Below are positions 1 to 8,809 of a DNA stretch of 64,000 nucleotides, piece by piece. The position numbers and the translations under genes are program-made. The notes beneath the pieces are model-generated. The model made no database searches. It was not told where the DNA came from and worked only from the letters and a program-made list of their open reading frames with translations. Source of the DNA: Thiotrichaceae bacterium UBA4486 (lineage in GTDB: Bacteria > Pseudomonadota > Gammaproteobacteria > Eutrophobiales > Eutrophobiaceae); contig DGNS01000009.1 of NCBI GenBank assembly GCA_002389045.1, positions 201,898 to 265,897 on the forward strand. Reading direction: 5' to 3'. The first letter of the stretch is position 1. Every line of letters begins with the position of its first letter.

Positions 1-437
1 TTGAGATAGTGGCTCCATAAGTCTCCCGGCACCTGCCAGGCATCAAGAACATCGCTTACCGAGTGGTGGCCGAGTGTCCGTGATGCTTGCATTACGGCCT
101 TCATACTTTCAATCTGATTGACAAGGTATTGCAGGTATTCACTGGATTCAGTGCTGACGGACGAAAGTTTCTCCAGCAGGTCACTGAATTGTTGACCCAG
201 CATATAAAACGTCCTGCTCTGTTCGAGCAGACGTTGCGCAGTGGGATTGGCTATTCCAGGGACTTCGGACTGCATGGATTTCCACCAGAATTCCATGGCT
301 TTCTGCCATTGATCGGCCCTGGTCTGTTCGTGGCCGGGTACGAAGGTGCCAAACGAGTTGAGACCGTTCATATAATCATTAAAGAGTCCGGCCCAGTCAC
401 TGCCCATGAATGGATTATTGAAATAATCTTTGCTCAT
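1..437 (-). CDS. phaE: PHA synthase subunit PhaE (partial, N-terminal part)
   Basis: This frame begins at an ATG at 437 and runs off the left edge of the window, so about 145 N-terminal residues are visible. The start reads MSKDYFNNPFMGSDWAGLF, followed by the Trp-rich stretch QWQKAMEFWWKSM. That opening is typical of PhaE, the non-catalytic partner of the class III polyhydroxyalkanoate synthase PhaC. PhaE-PhaC polymerises 3-hydroxyacyl-CoA on the surface of PHA granules. The phasin gene immediately upstream on the same strand supports the call. phaC would be expected beyond the window edge. The identification rests on recognition of the N-terminal pattern and on context; the C-terminal half cannot be seen. 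Confidence 0.8.
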   Translation of the reverse strand, partial: MSKDYFNNPFMGSDWAGLFNDYMNGLNSFGTFVPGHEQTRADQWQKAMEFWWKSMQSEVPGIANPTAQRLLEQSRTFYMLGQQFSDLLEKLSSVSTESSEYLQYLVNQIESMKAVMQASRTLGHHSVSDVLDAWQVPGDLWSHYL

Positions 438-530
438 GTTTCACATACCCTGTTGTTCATTCGATGCTTGTATAGATTGCCCTGTGTATAGAGTGTAACC
501 TGATTGGGCGCCCCCGGCTGCATGCTGCAC

Positions 531-570
531 ACAAAAAAACCCGTGTCCAGACGACTGGACACGGGTTTCT
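531..570 (-). terminator. Rho-independent terminator after the phasin gene
   Basis: A perfect 14-bp stem (537-550 with 555-568, loop ACGA) is followed on the minus strand by a run of T complementary to the A-run at 533-539. It lies 25 bases past the phasin stop, so it ends the phasin transcript and separates it from phaE. Confidence 0.85.
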
Positions 571-594
571 GAACTTCAAACCAGCATGGCCTTA

Positions 595-1023
595 TCAGGC
601 AGATTTCCTGGCTGTTGAAGTAGAAGCCTTTTTTGCAGCCGGCTTTTTGGCCGCCTTGACGCTGGTGGCAACAGCGGTGGACTGGGCTGTTTCAGCGAGA
701 ACCTTTGAGTTCTTTTCAAACCAGTTGGTGAACTCCTCGCGCGATTCGGTCAATGCGTCGGCCGTCTGGCGAGCAAAATTCATGACCTTTTCGCTGTAGC
801 TGCTGGCAAAATCGGATTCTGCGGACAGCAGATCCTGGTAGTTCGTGGTGCTGGTCAACAGTTTAGCCTGCTCCATGCTGCCTTCTATCCCCAGTGAAGC
901 CATACCGAACTGCAGCTGTGCCAGTTTCTCGATAGTGCTGGTATTGATTTGACCAAGCTCCTGAAACGCTTCGTAGGAGGTCCTGGTGGCGGCTGATAAA
1001 TCTTCTAGAATCTGTTCTTGCAT
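595..1023 (-). CDS. Phasin family protein
   Basis: This is a 142-residue helical protein with a Phasin_2-type body (residues about 5-110: repeated amphipathic helices, FARQTADALTESREEF) and a Lys/Ala-rich tail (AAKKPAAKKAST) like those of PhaF/PhaI proteins that touch DNA or granule surfaces. Phasins coat polyhydroxyalkanoate granules and control their size and number. The start at 1023 was chosen over a longer frame opening at 1065 because GGAGAG lies 5 bases before this ATG. A strong promoter is visible at 1098-1126 and a terminator at 531-570, so it is probably a single-gene transcript next to phaE. The family call is firm; the exact role of the basic tail is inferred. Confidence 0.85.
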   Translation of the reverse strand: MQEQILEDLSAATRTSYEAFQELGQINTSTIEKLAQLQFGMASLGIEGSMEQAKLLTSTTNYQDLLSAESDFASSYSEKVMNFARQTADALTESREEFTNWFEKNSKVLAETAQSTAVATSVKAAKKPAAKKASTSTARKSA

Positions 1024-1097
1024 TACTTCTCTCCTGGATCGGGTGTGACTTGAGTACGATTTCACAGAGCTGGAATAACCAGTTCTTTGTGCAGTGC

Positions 1098-1126
1098 AAT
1101 ATACTGCGGCGCAACAAGTGTGTCAA
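1098..1126 (-). promoter_or_regulatory. Sigma-70 promoter of the phasin gene
   Basis: On the minus strand the sequence reads TTGACA (1126-1121), a 17-bp spacer, then TATATT (1103-1098). The -35 box is a perfect consensus, the spacing is ideal and the -10 is near consensus. Transcription should begin near 1091, giving a leader of about 68 nt before the phasin start codon. High constitutive expression fits an abundant granule protein. Confidence 0.8.
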
Positions 1127-1191
1127 CCGTTTTTCAGCACCATTCCAGGGGGAGAATTACCCGGATAATCCTGGATAAATCCCGGGGCTCA

Positions 1192-1746
1192 CTAAAAATT
1201 CGGCTTCTCTTCATTGGGTAACGTCCGGTAGGAATCAATGGCCTCCATAATTTCCTGCTTGGCCCTGTCCACCCCTTCCCAGCCCTTTACCTTGACCCAT
1301 TTGTCCGGCTCCAGATCCTTGTAATGTTCGAAAAAATGCGCAATCAGGTTCAGTAATGCCGGCTGCAGATCCTCGTAGCTTTCCACCTGACGGTGAAATT
1401 TGGACACCTTGTCAATCGGTGCCACCAGGATTTTACCGTCATCTCCGGCCTCGTCTTCCATATTCAGCAAACCGATAGGGCGGCAGCGCATGACTGTGCC
1501 CGGCAGGATCGGCATGGGGGTGGCAATGAGCACATCCACGGGATCACCGTCCTTGGCCAGAGTATGGGGAATGTAGCCGTAATTACATGGATAGACCATG
1601 GACGTATTCAGATAGCGGTCCACGAACATGGCACCGGTCTCCTTGTCCAGTTCGTACTTGACAGGGTCCCCGTGGATGGGGATCTCGATAATTACATTGA
1701 CTTCATCCGGTGGGTTGTCACCGGGGCCTACTCTGTCCAGATTCAT
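1192..1746 (-). CDS. ppa: Inorganic pyrophosphatase
   Basis: The product is a 184-residue cytoplasmic family I pyrophosphatase, close in length to E. coli Ppa (about 175). It hydrolyses PPi to two phosphates with Mg2+. The family signature DGDPVDVL is at residues 66-73 and carries the metal-binding aspartates; the N-terminal VIIEIP and YNYGYIP-type (here CNYGYIP) segments are also typical. The start MNLDRVGPGDN at 1746 is preferred to an upstream in-frame ATG at 1830, which would overlap acs and add an unconserved 28-residue extension. It lies 61 bp downstream of acetyl-CoA synthetase, whose reaction releases PPi, so co-transcription would pull acetate activation forward. Confidence 0.93.
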   Translation of the reverse strand: MNLDRVGPGDNPPDEVNVIIEIPIHGDPVKYELDKETGAMFVDRYLNTSMVYPCNYGYIPHTLAKDGDPVDVLIATPMPILPGTVMRCRPIGLLNMEDEAGDDGKILVAPIDKVSKFHRQVESYEDLQPALLNLIAHFFEHYKDLEPDKWVKVKGWEGVDRAKQEIMEAIDSYRTLPNEEKPNF

Positions 1747-1807
1747 AGATGTCCCGCCTGCAGGTTGATGGGAAAACGGTGAAATCCCGGTATCTCGACA
1801 ACTTTTC

Positions 1808-3745
1808 TCACTTATTCGCCCGATGATCAATCAACTCATCAACCACCGACGGGTCTGCCAGTGTGCTGGTGTCGCCCAGATTATCCAGTTCATTGGCAGC
1901 CACCTTGCGCAGAATGCGGCGCATAATCTTGCCGGAGCGGGTCTTGGGCAGGCCCGGCGCCCATTGAATCACATCCGGGGAGGCGATTGGACCGATCTCA
2001 TTACGCACATGTTTGACCAGTTCCGCCCGCAGTTCCTCACTCGGTTCAACACCGTGCATCAGGGTGACATAGGCATAGATCCCCTGTCCCTTGATATCGT
2101 GGGGGAAACCGACCACGGCAGCCTCGGCCACGGCATCATGAAGTACCAGCGCGCTTTCCACCTCGGCGGTACCCATACGGTGACCGGAAACATTAATCAC
2201 ATCATCGACACGCCCGGTGATCCAGTAATAGCCATCGGCATCACGCCGGGCACCATCACCACTGAAATATTTGCCCGGGTACATCTTGAAATAAGTTTCA
2301 ATAAAACGGTCATGGTCACCGTATACCGTACGCATAATCCCGGGCCAGGGCCGTTTGATGCATAACGCGCCCTCACCTTCACCCTCGATTTCATTTCCCT
2401 TGTCATCGACAAGGCACGGTTCAACGCCGAAGAACGGCAAAGTCGCCGAACCGGGCTTCAGGGCAGTGGCCCCGGGTAAGGGCGTAATCATGTGGCCACC
2501 GGTTTCCGTCTGCCACCAGGTATCGACAATGGGGCATTTGCTGTTGCCGACCACATGGTAGTACCACTCCCAGGCTTCCGGGTTAATGGGTTCCCCCACC
2601 GAACCGAGAATCCGTAAACTGCTGCGGTCGGTTTTGGTAACAAAATCATCACCCTGCCCCATGAGCATGCGGATGGCGGTGGGCGCCGTATAAAAAGAAT
2701 TGACCTTCCATTTGTCCACAACCTGCCAGAACCGGCTGGCATCAGGGAACGTCGGTACACCTTCAAACATAAGAGTGACAGCGCCGTTTGCCAGCGGTCC
2801 GTAGACGATATATGAATGCCCGGTTACCCAGCCGATATCAGCCGTACACCAGTAAATATCGCCTTCCTGGTAGTCAAAAACATACTTGTGTGTCATTGCA
2901 CAATAAAGCAGGTAGCCACCGGTCGTATGCAGTACACCCTTGGGTTTACCGGTGGAGCCGGAGGTATAAAGGATAAATAGTGGATCCTCGGCATCCATGT
3001 CTTCAGGTGGACATTCGGCTGATGCGGATTCGACAAGATCGTGGTACCAGGCATCACGCCCTTCATTCCATTCAACATCACCGCCGGTACGTTTAACAAC
3101 AATACAGGTCTCAACGCCCGGGCATTCAGCCAGAGCCCTGTCGGCATTGGCTTTCAATGGTATCTGTTTCTTGCCGCGGAGACTGTAATCGCTGGTGATC
3201 ACGACGTGGCATTCTGAATCCTGGATGCGATCACGCAGAGCATCGGATGAGAAACCACCAAAAACGATGGAATGCACGGCGCCGATACGGGTACAGGCCA
3301 GCATGGCCACCGCGGCTTCCGGGATCATGGGCATGTATAGACAGACGCGGTCACCTTTTTTCACGCCTTTCTCTTTCAGGGCGTTGGCAAACCGGCAGGT
3401 TTCCTCGTGCAATTGCCGGTAGGTGATTTCGCGATCCTCCTTCGGATCATCACCCTCCCAGATGATGGCGACCTGGTCGCCACGGCTTTCGAGGTGACGA
3501 TCCAGACAATTATAGGAGACATTCAGTTCGCCGCCCGGAAACCATTTAATATCCGCTTTATTGAAATCCCATTCCTGGACCTTGTCCCACATTTTTGACC
3601 AACTCAGGAACTGGTCCGCCTGTTCACCCCAGAACGCATCAGGCTCTTCCAGCGAACGTCGATACATTTCCCGGTATTGATCAGCCTTGATATGCGCTTG
3701 TTCAGCGATGTCCTTCGGGACTTCATGCAGTTTGGCTTCATACAT
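1808..3745 (-). CDS. acs: Acetyl-CoA synthetase
   Basis: This 645-residue AMP-forming ligase converts acetate, ATP and CoA to acetyl-CoA, AMP and PPi in the cytoplasm. The P-loop-like YTSGSTGKPKG is at 260-270, the WWQTETGG adenylate motif lies in the middle, and the C-terminal swivel domain ends with TRSGKIMRRILRK. Lys606 there is the conserved residue acetylated by Pat-type enzymes in this family. Length matches E. coli Acs (652). The gene sits just before ppa and near PHA and alcohol-oxidation genes. Together these suggest a route from alcohols through aldehyde and acetate to acetyl-CoA and storage polymer, though that pathway link is inferred. Confidence 0.95.
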   Translation of the reverse strand: MYEAKLHEVPKDIAEQAHIKADQYREMYRRSLEEPDAFWGEQADQFLSWSKMWDKVQEWDFNKADIKWFPGGELNVSYNCLDRHLESRGDQVAIIWEGDDPKEDREITYRQLHEETCRFANALKEKGVKKGDRVCLYMPMIPEAAVAMLACTRIGAVHSIVFGGFSSDALRDRIQDSECHVVITSDYSLRGKKQIPLKANADRALAECPGVETCIVVKRTGGDVEWNEGRDAWYHDLVESASAECPPEDMDAEDPLFILYTSGSTGKPKGVLHTTGGYLLYCAMTHKYVFDYQEGDIYWCTADIGWVTGHSYIVYGPLANGAVTLMFEGVPTFPDASRFWQVVDKWKVNSFYTAPTAIRMLMGQGDDFVTKTDRSSLRILGSVGEPINPEAWEWYYHVVGNSKCPIVDTWWQTETGGHMITPLPGATALKPGSATLPFFGVEPCLVDDKGNEIEGEGEGALCIKRPWPGIMRTVYGDHDRFIETYFKMYPGKYFSGDGARRDADGYYWITGRVDDVINVSGHRMGTAEVESALVLHDAVAEAAVVGFPHDIKGQGIYAYVTLMHGVEPSEELRAELVKHVRNEIGPIASPDVIQWAPGLPKTRSGKIMRRILRKVAANELDNLGDTSTLADPSVVDELIDHRANK

Positions 3746-3857
3746 TATTGTCTACCCCCTTATTTTTTGCCTTCAGCTCGGATGTTGAGAGTCTGTCTCG
3801 ATAATGGTGATGAACTATAAATCAGCAAATTGTGCGACGCAACATTATTTAATGTTG

Positions 3858-4595
3858 CTACCTGAATACCTTTTTCAGTATCTCGCTTGTCCGGGCGGCC
3901 GGATTCTCACGAATTCGTTTCTCCTGTTCGGCGATCTTCAGGAATAATCCGTCCACTGCCTGGTCGGTTATATATCGGTCCAGGTCAACGGCATCCATAT
4001 CAATCCATTTCGCCAGAGGCCCAAGTTCCGCTATCAGTGACTTGTATCTGGAAGTTACTCCCACGCGGTCGGTTGCGTCCGCTACTATTGGCGAGAAGCG
4101 TTCAGTAATTTTATCACCACTTTTATCCCGAAAATATTCACTGGCCGCATTATCCGGTCCATAAAGAATATTTCTCGCATCGACGATGCTCATCTCCCTG
4201 ATAGTATCCACGAATATTGCGGATGCCGCGGGAACCGCCTGTTCTGCAGCCCGATTCAGGGTAACTTCAAAATCTTCCACCAGTTGTTGTCGACCGAGGG
4301 TTTTCAGGCCCTTGCGGATGGCCTCCAGGGATTGCGGTACGGGTATTTTGACATCAGGATCACCATAATAACCATTGTCCCTGCCCAATGCAGCAATCGC
4401 TTTGTCTGCACCTTCACCCAGCGCCGCTTTCAGGCCATCGATGATTTCAGTATCGGAGAGTGTTGATGCTGTTATGCCTGCCGATTCGTTATCATTGAAA
4501 AACTCCAGCAGGTCACCCCAGCCCGGGTAGGCCTGGCCTGGCAATAACAGAAGCAGGGCTGGCAATAATCGATACATGCGGGTTCTCGGATTCAA
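3858..4595 (-). CDS. DUF4197 family exported protein
   Basis: The gene encodes 245 residues with a hydrophobic N-terminal signal (YRLLPALLLLLPGQAYP) and a mostly helical body. The body contains features I associate with DUF4197: a GLKAALGEGADKAI segment near residues 54-67 and IREMSIVDARNILYG near 148-162. The start could also be the Met at 4577, which would leave a tighter signal peptide. Function is unknown for the family; export to the periplasm is inferred from the signal. It stands alone between acs and the quinoprotein cluster, with no obvious partner. Confidence 0.7.
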   Translation of the reverse strand: MNPRTRMYRLLPALLLLLPGQAYPGWGDLLEFFNDNESAGITASTLSDTEIIDGLKAALGEGADKAIAALGRDNGYYGDPDVKIPVPQSLEAIRKGLKTLGRQQLVEDFEVTLNRAAEQAVPAASAIFVDTIREMSIVDARNILYGPDNAASEYFRDKSGDKITERFSPIVADATDRVGVTSRYKSLIAELGPLAKWIDMDAVDLDRYITDQAVDGLFLKIAEQEKRIRENPAARTSEILKKVFR

Positions 4596-5070
4596 GAAGT
4601 AATAGTGATTCCGGGTTTTACTGACGATGGTTTAAATTTAAACGGGTAAGGATAGTCTCAAAAACTAATGGTTACGGAACAGCATCGTCAGATCACAGAT
4701 GAATTTTTCCATTCAAGTTGCCATATTACCCCAGTGCGGGTCATGAGCGAAACATGATGGATAGACAGAGACGTCCGGGGTGGTTAAAAAAGACAGTCCA
4801 TCGTTATGATGGACTGTCAAAAAGATATGCCGCAGTGCCCGACGAAAATGATTGCGGCATATATACTGGAGAATCATAGCTCTGCAGTTACTGTACCAAT
4901 TCAGGCCATTCACTGTTGCTGCTGACGCACTCAAAAATATTTTTATTTAAATACAATGAGTTACATAATTATAAAGAAATGATTGATGCTGAAGTGATTC
5001 TGCATCTGTGACATCTGTTTCAATCAATACTGTTGCATACGATTACAACTGTTGTATTTAGCAATAGTCT
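4596..5070. other. Intergenic stretch, no gene seen
   Basis: About 475 AT-rich bases separate the DUF4197 gene from the metallohydrolase. Apart from the hairpin at 4785-4818 nothing persuasive was found. A 73-codon frame at 4713-4934 (minus) has no ribosome site and a low-complexity product, and is judged spurious. Confidence 0.5.
4785..4818 (-). terminator. Rho-independent terminator downstream of the ped-like operon
   Basis: An 11-bp perfect stem (4792-4802 with 4808-4818, loop GTTAT) is followed on the minus strand by TTTTTTAACC. It lies about 250 bases past the stop of the metallohydrolase gene and probably closes the transcript of the quinoprotein accessory genes. Confidence 0.7.
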
Positions 5071-5997
5071 TTATTGAAGCAACTCTTCTTCATAAACGGG
5101 AAATCTGTGTATCACTGAACGGGGATATTCACTGCTGATAACGGCGAGTGCCTGGAACCGTTCAGGTAGAGGTATTTGCATGACTTCATTCATATCAAGT
5201 CCACGCTGGACAGCATCACGAATTGTTGACTCCAGCCAAAGCAGGTAATCCCTTGTCTGTTCTACAGCGTCCTTGCTACTGGATAATTCACCATGCCCGG
5301 GTACCAGGATCCTGAAATCCATATTCAGTAATCGGTCAAGTGCAGCCATCCAGTCCCCAGGATCAGCGTGAGGTGTTGTTAATGCGCGATTGTGAAATAC
5401 CAGATCCCCGGCAAAGAGTACCCCGGTTTTTTCATCAAATACCATCAGATCCCCGGCGGTATGGCCCGACATCGTAATATATTCCAGAGCATGGCCACCT
5501 ATGTTTTCATGCTGTATCTCGAGCACTCTTACAGATTCCATAACCCGGGTGCCTTTCATCCAGGGCCCCACCATACGGTATAGATTGTCGAGGAAACCCT
5601 GTGCTTCCCCGCGTATGGATTCAAGCGTGCCCGGCAAAGCGTATACGGGTGTGTCTGCAAATGCCTGGCTGCCAAAAATATGGTCAGGGTGGTGATGAGT
5701 CAGCAATACCTTGATAATTGGCTTGTCGGTAACACGACCGATTGCCTCGCGCATCTGCTGACCATACAGAAGGGACGGACCGGTATCGATGACGATAACC
5801 CCGGTATCAGTGACAATAAAACCGGTATTGACTATATTTCCACCATTACTGCGGCTGAAATCCTCCTTTTCACCAATAAATGCATAGGTATCATCGGCAA
5901 CCTGAATCATTTCAAGCCGGTAATCAAGTTCATCCCCGGCATGAACAAGCATTGGCGCCATGAACAATAACACTGCAAAAAGGATCAATTGCCTCAC
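5071..5997 (-). CDS. Quinoprotein-associated zinc metallohydrolase (MBL fold)
   Basis: This is a 308-residue exported metallo-beta-lactamase-fold protein. A signal peptide ends near Ala20 (APMLVHA). The metal motif LLTHHHPDH is at 98-106 and further ligands are suggested by SGHTAGD, FAGD and VPGHG. It matches the pattern I know as quinoprotein relay system zinc metallohydrolase, found beside PQQ dehydrogenases and equivalent in position to PP_2678 of the Pseudomonas putida ped cluster. Its start overlaps the stop of the SoxYZ-like gene by four bases, so the two are translationally coupled. The substrate is unknown; a role in the periplasmic relay around the dehydrogenase is inferred from gene order only. 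Confidence 0.8.
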   Translation of the reverse strand: MRQLILFAVLLFMAPMLVHAGDELDYRLEMIQVADDTYAFIGEKEDFSRSNGGNIVNTGFIVTDTGVIVIDTGPSLLYGQQMREAIGRVTDKPIIKVLLTHHHPDHIFGSQAFADTPVYALPGTLESIRGEAQGFLDNLYRMVGPWMKGTRVMESVRVLEIQHENIGGHALEYITMSGHTAGDLMVFDEKTGVLFAGDLVFHNRALTTPHADPGDWMAALDRLLNMDFRILVPGHGELSSSKDAVEQTRDYLLWLESTIRDAVQRGLDMNEVMQIPLPERFQALAVISSEYPRSVIHRFPVYEEELLQ

Positions 5998-6764
5998 CTG
6001 ATTACCGCATCGAGACGGTTTCCGTTATTATCCGTCCCCGCCAGGGTGATGACTTTTGACTTGATTTCGTCACTGATTTCGAATGTGAATACAGGATTTT
6101 CACTGACCGGCTGGAAAAGTTGAATGTCAGCCATTGTCTGTCCGGAATCATCCCTTAAGTTGAGCTGTTCGATATAAAACTCGGGAATACCAGGTGCAAG
6201 CCCTGTATCCATTGGATGCATAATACGCAGGCGTAGACGTTGCAGATGACCGGAATCGTGCCAGATGCGCGTTGTGACATTCATCAGGGTTTCATGCCAA
6301 TTATCCACAAGTCGACCGGCACCTGGCGCCGTACAACCCCCTCCCGCAGCATCTATCCAGCGACCGCCCACATGCCAGACGCCATCTGATGTTTTGACTG
6401 CAGCCCGCACCGGAGTGGATTGTTCAACCTTGAAACGAAAAGCAATATAGGGTTTCAGGTGAACAGGTTTGAACTCCATAACCTTTTGTATGGGGTTCAA
6501 ATCAGCGAATATTACGATACTCTGGACACCTTCAAGCCTGTTGACGGTAACAGAAACAGGTACGTTCATCGGATCTTCGGCAAATTCGGGAGTCATGACC
6601 GTGACTCTGTCATCAAAGACGACGGGTTCATTACCCAGAATTCGCTCATGCATCACTGCCCAGGCCGGTGAATCCAGCGGATCAACCAATGTATCGACAG
6701 CCAGCAGAGTCAGCGGATGAAAAAGAAAAAATACAGCAAACATAAGCTGGCGCAGTCGGATCAT
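5994..6764 (-). CDS. Quinoprotein dehydrogenase-associated SoxYZ-like carrier
   Basis: The product has 256 residues with an N-terminal signal (LMFAVFFLFHPLTLLA). Its layout mimics a fusion of SoxY and SoxZ: an N-terminal SoxY-like half ending in GGGCTAP, where Cys144 is the likely carrier cysteine, and a C-terminal SoxZ-like immunoglobulin half (about 155-256). In sulfur oxidisers SoxYZ carries sulfur intermediates on that cysteine. The version beside PQQ dehydrogenases has no known cargo. It is the third gene of the accessory run binding protein / SoxYZ-like / metallohydrolase and overlaps the next gene by 4 bases. Confidence 0.8.
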   Translation of the reverse strand: MIRLRQLMFAVFFLFHPLTLLAVDTLVDPLDSPAWAVMHERILGNEPVVFDDRVTVMTPEFAEDPMNVPVSVTVNRLEGVQSIVIFADLNPIQKVMEFKPVHLKPYIAFRFKVEQSTPVRAAVKTSDGVWHVGGRWIDAAGGGCTAPGAGRLVDNWHETLMNVTTRIWHDSGHLQRLRLRIMHPMDTGLAPGIPEFYIEQLNLRDDSGQTMADIQLFQPVSENPVFTFEISDEIKSKVITLAGTDNNGNRLDAVIR

Positions 6765-6793
6765 GAGCTTTACCTCTCTAATTATGAACCTGC

Positions 6794-7663
6794 CTATTTC
6801 TCATCACCACTGACCAGCAATAATTCATCGTCAATGACAGGATGATAGCTCAGTCCATGTGACTTGAAGATGGATTCTATTTCACCACTCTGCTTTAGTT
6901 CGCCAATAACTTCATTCAGTTTATTTGCCAGGTTTACATTCTCACTGCTAACCGCAGCGCAAAGTTCCCAACCCTCCACAGATAACCCCGGGGTTGGTAA
7001 TTTGGTTACCAGGAAGTCATGCTCATGTTGTAAAAGACCATGTTCCAGTTCCCCCCGGTTGGCCATAACAGCGGAAACCTCCCTGTCAACCATGGCATAC
7101 ACAGCATCTGTCACGGTCACATAATGCCGGACACTGTCACGCAGTTTTCCACTAAACGCTCCGAGCAGATATGCATCGGACAATGATGCTGTTTCTACAC
7201 CTATGGGTTCCGTGGCAAAAACTTCGAGAGTTCTTGCGCTGCGTACACGTTCTGTGTTTACAGCAAAGGCCACCACCTCGCGAAAGTAGGGCTGGGTAAA
7301 AATTACCTTTTCATTCAGCTTCGCGAAATTAACATCATAAGGTGCATGCAAAAACACATCAGCAGCACCGCCCGCAAGATAGTGGCCTTTCCAGACCAGA
7401 TTTCGGAGATCATCTTCCACCGATTCATCAGCCTGAAACAGGCGAAACCCGCTTTTTACCCCCATTTTTTCAGCAATAAGCTTGCCTAAATCAACATCAA
7501 CACCTTTAACCTGGCCGTTTTCATCCTTGTAGGAATAAGGTGGAAAATTTTCATAAACAGCGAATTCGATGAATCCTTTTTCCATAATTTTTTCAAATCC
7601 CGCCGCATACACGCACGACGCGAAAAGAGATGATGTTATCAGAAATATCAGTCTTGATTTCAT
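6794..7663 (-). CDS. Quinoprotein-associated periplasmic binding protein (XoxJ/MxaJ-like)
   Basis: This 289-residue protein has a signal peptide ending near residue 20 (ASCVYA) and a family 3 solute-binding fold (FAVYENFPPYSYKDENG at 33-49, GVDVDLGKLIAEKMG). No ABC permease or ATPase is nearby. In PQQ alcohol dehydrogenase operons such orphan binding proteins (MxaJ, XoxJ, PP_2676) are thought to help mature or activate the dehydrogenase instead of serving transport. It follows pedF by 200 bp and precedes the SoxYZ-like gene by 29 bp. What it binds cannot be read from the sequence. Confidence 0.8.
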   Translation of the reverse strand: MKSRLIFLITSSLFASCVYAAGFEKIMEKGFIEFAVYENFPPYSYKDENGQVKGVDVDLGKLIAEKMGVKSGFRLFQADESVEDDLRNLVWKGHYLAGGAADVFLHAPYDVNFAKLNEKVIFTQPYFREVVAFAVNTERVRSARTLEVFATEPIGVETASLSDAYLLGAFSGKLRDSVRHYVTVTDAVYAMVDREVSAVMANRGELEHGLLQHEHDFLVTKLPTPGLSVEGWELCAAVSSENVNLANKLNEVIGELKQSGEIESIFKSHGLSYHPVIDDELLLVSGDEK

Positions 7664-7863
7664 AGATATCGGGCCCGGAAGTTATTTTGAGTTGTACAAA
7701 GCCAGTCAGACAATTGCATGCAAAACAGATTCAAAGCAAGGTGGCAAATGTGTTTGTTTGTTGTTTATTCAGCTGGCAAAATCAATTTATCAAACATATT
7801 GATTTTTGCATGACATCCATGTCGTAAAAGAACTGAGGAATGAATCAAAGGTTCCATAACGAA

Positions 7864-8322
7864 TTACTCATCAGCGGGTACTGTTTCCAGCCAGGCCCGA
7901 ATCGCCCACAAAGCCTCCTGGCTGAGCGGCCCCCCATCAGAATCTGCAAATACCGGCATATAAGTGATACCGTTTCTGATAGCGCCATCCCGCACCCTGT
8001 AGACATACCATTCGTCACCATCCGCATCATGCGGTAACTCTCTGAGATCAGGTGCGATGCCGCCGGAAACAGCACCAAGTCCATGGCAACGGGCGCAATT
8101 CTGGTTATAAGCTGATTTCCCGACAGCAATGGCCGCCTCATTTCCACTGTACGGATTACGCTCCCGCCACTCGTCACCCAGAAGTTCGAGTCCGGTAACA
8201 TCGACAGGCTGTGGCGTAACATCTCCATGGGCAAAAACGCTTACAGGTAACATGAACATCGCTGTAATAAAATACTTTGCTGTCATATTTGATGAGTGTT
8301 TAATAATGTTTATTGTTGTCAT
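7864..8322 (-). CDS. pedF: Cytochrome c550 PedF
   Basis: This is a 152-residue periplasmic c-type cytochrome. A signal peptide ends at about Ala31 (LPVSVFA), and the mature start AHGDVTPQPVDVTGLELLG is characteristic of the PedF family. Haem attaches at CARCH (76-80) and Met122 in ITYMPVF is the likely sixth ligand. PedF takes electrons from the PQQ alcohol dehydrogenase and passes them toward a terminal oxidase. The start at 8322 has GAGGAA six bases upstream. It is the second gene of the cluster, 487 bp after the dehydrogenase, a gap that contains a large inverted repeat. Confidence 0.88.
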   Translation of the reverse strand: MTTINIIKHSSNMTAKYFITAMFMLPVSVFAHGDVTPQPVDVTGLELLGDEWRERNPYSGNEAAIAVGKSAYNQNCARCHGLGAVSGGIAPDLRELPHDADGDEWYVYRVRDGAIRNGITYMPVFADSDGGPLSQEALWAIRAWLETVPADE

Positions 8323-8667
8323 GAAATTTCCTCAGTAGTCGATTCTACAAGAAATCCGGGGAACACAGGGTTAACACAATATCTGCATGCAAGGTCATCA
8401 ATTGATTTTCAGAAATACTCCTGAAATATCAGAAAAAATTCATATTCACATTTCCGGAATAAACCTGATTGAATGCTGACTTTGAACAATCTGCAATACC
8501 CTGGCCTGATACGGGCGGATGTTTTAATCAAAATCCCTTACTGTCGTCATGGACACCTGTATAGGGGATTATTGCCGGGGTCAGAAATTGTAATAATTTA
8601 ATAAACGATCTCATCATTGCCGGTTATCATAATCAATATAATACTCAAGGCTCGTAATCCTGATGCT

Positions 8668-8780
8668 TCCATTTGTAAAGGACCAGCACTCCGGAAAGCA
8701 TACTTTCGGGTGACCGGTTGAGGAGGAGGTCAATAATGTACTGGTCCTTTACAAATGGAGACCGGCACAAGCCGGTCTCC
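8668..8780 (-). repeat. Nested inverted repeats between the dehydrogenase gene and pedF
   Basis: Two structures share one arm. A 19-bp perfect inverted repeat joins 8668-8686 with 8741-8759. A second, GC-rich hairpin (8757-8766 with 8771-8780, loop ACAA) starts inside the right arm. The short hairpin lies 30 bases past the dehydrogenase stop and resembles a terminator without a clear U tract, so it may cap the abundant dehydrogenase mRNA or limit read-through into pedF. The arms overlap, so the two folds exclude each other. Confidence 0.65.
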
Positions 8781-8809
8781 ACCAGATTACTGGATTACAA
8801 CGGGAAGTA

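Noticed and set aside
87..491. 134-codon plus-strand frame at the left edge
   Set aside because: It is the antisense shadow of phaE; no ribosome site, and the minus-strand product has clear PhaE features.
4713..4934. 73-codon minus-strand frame
   Set aside because: No ribosome site, Cys/His-rich low-complexity product and it spans the terminator hairpin at 4785-4818.
8323..8667. A pqqA-like mini-gene between dehydrogenase and pedF
   Set aside because: No short frame with the Glu-x3-Tyr pattern and a ribosome site was found on either strand.
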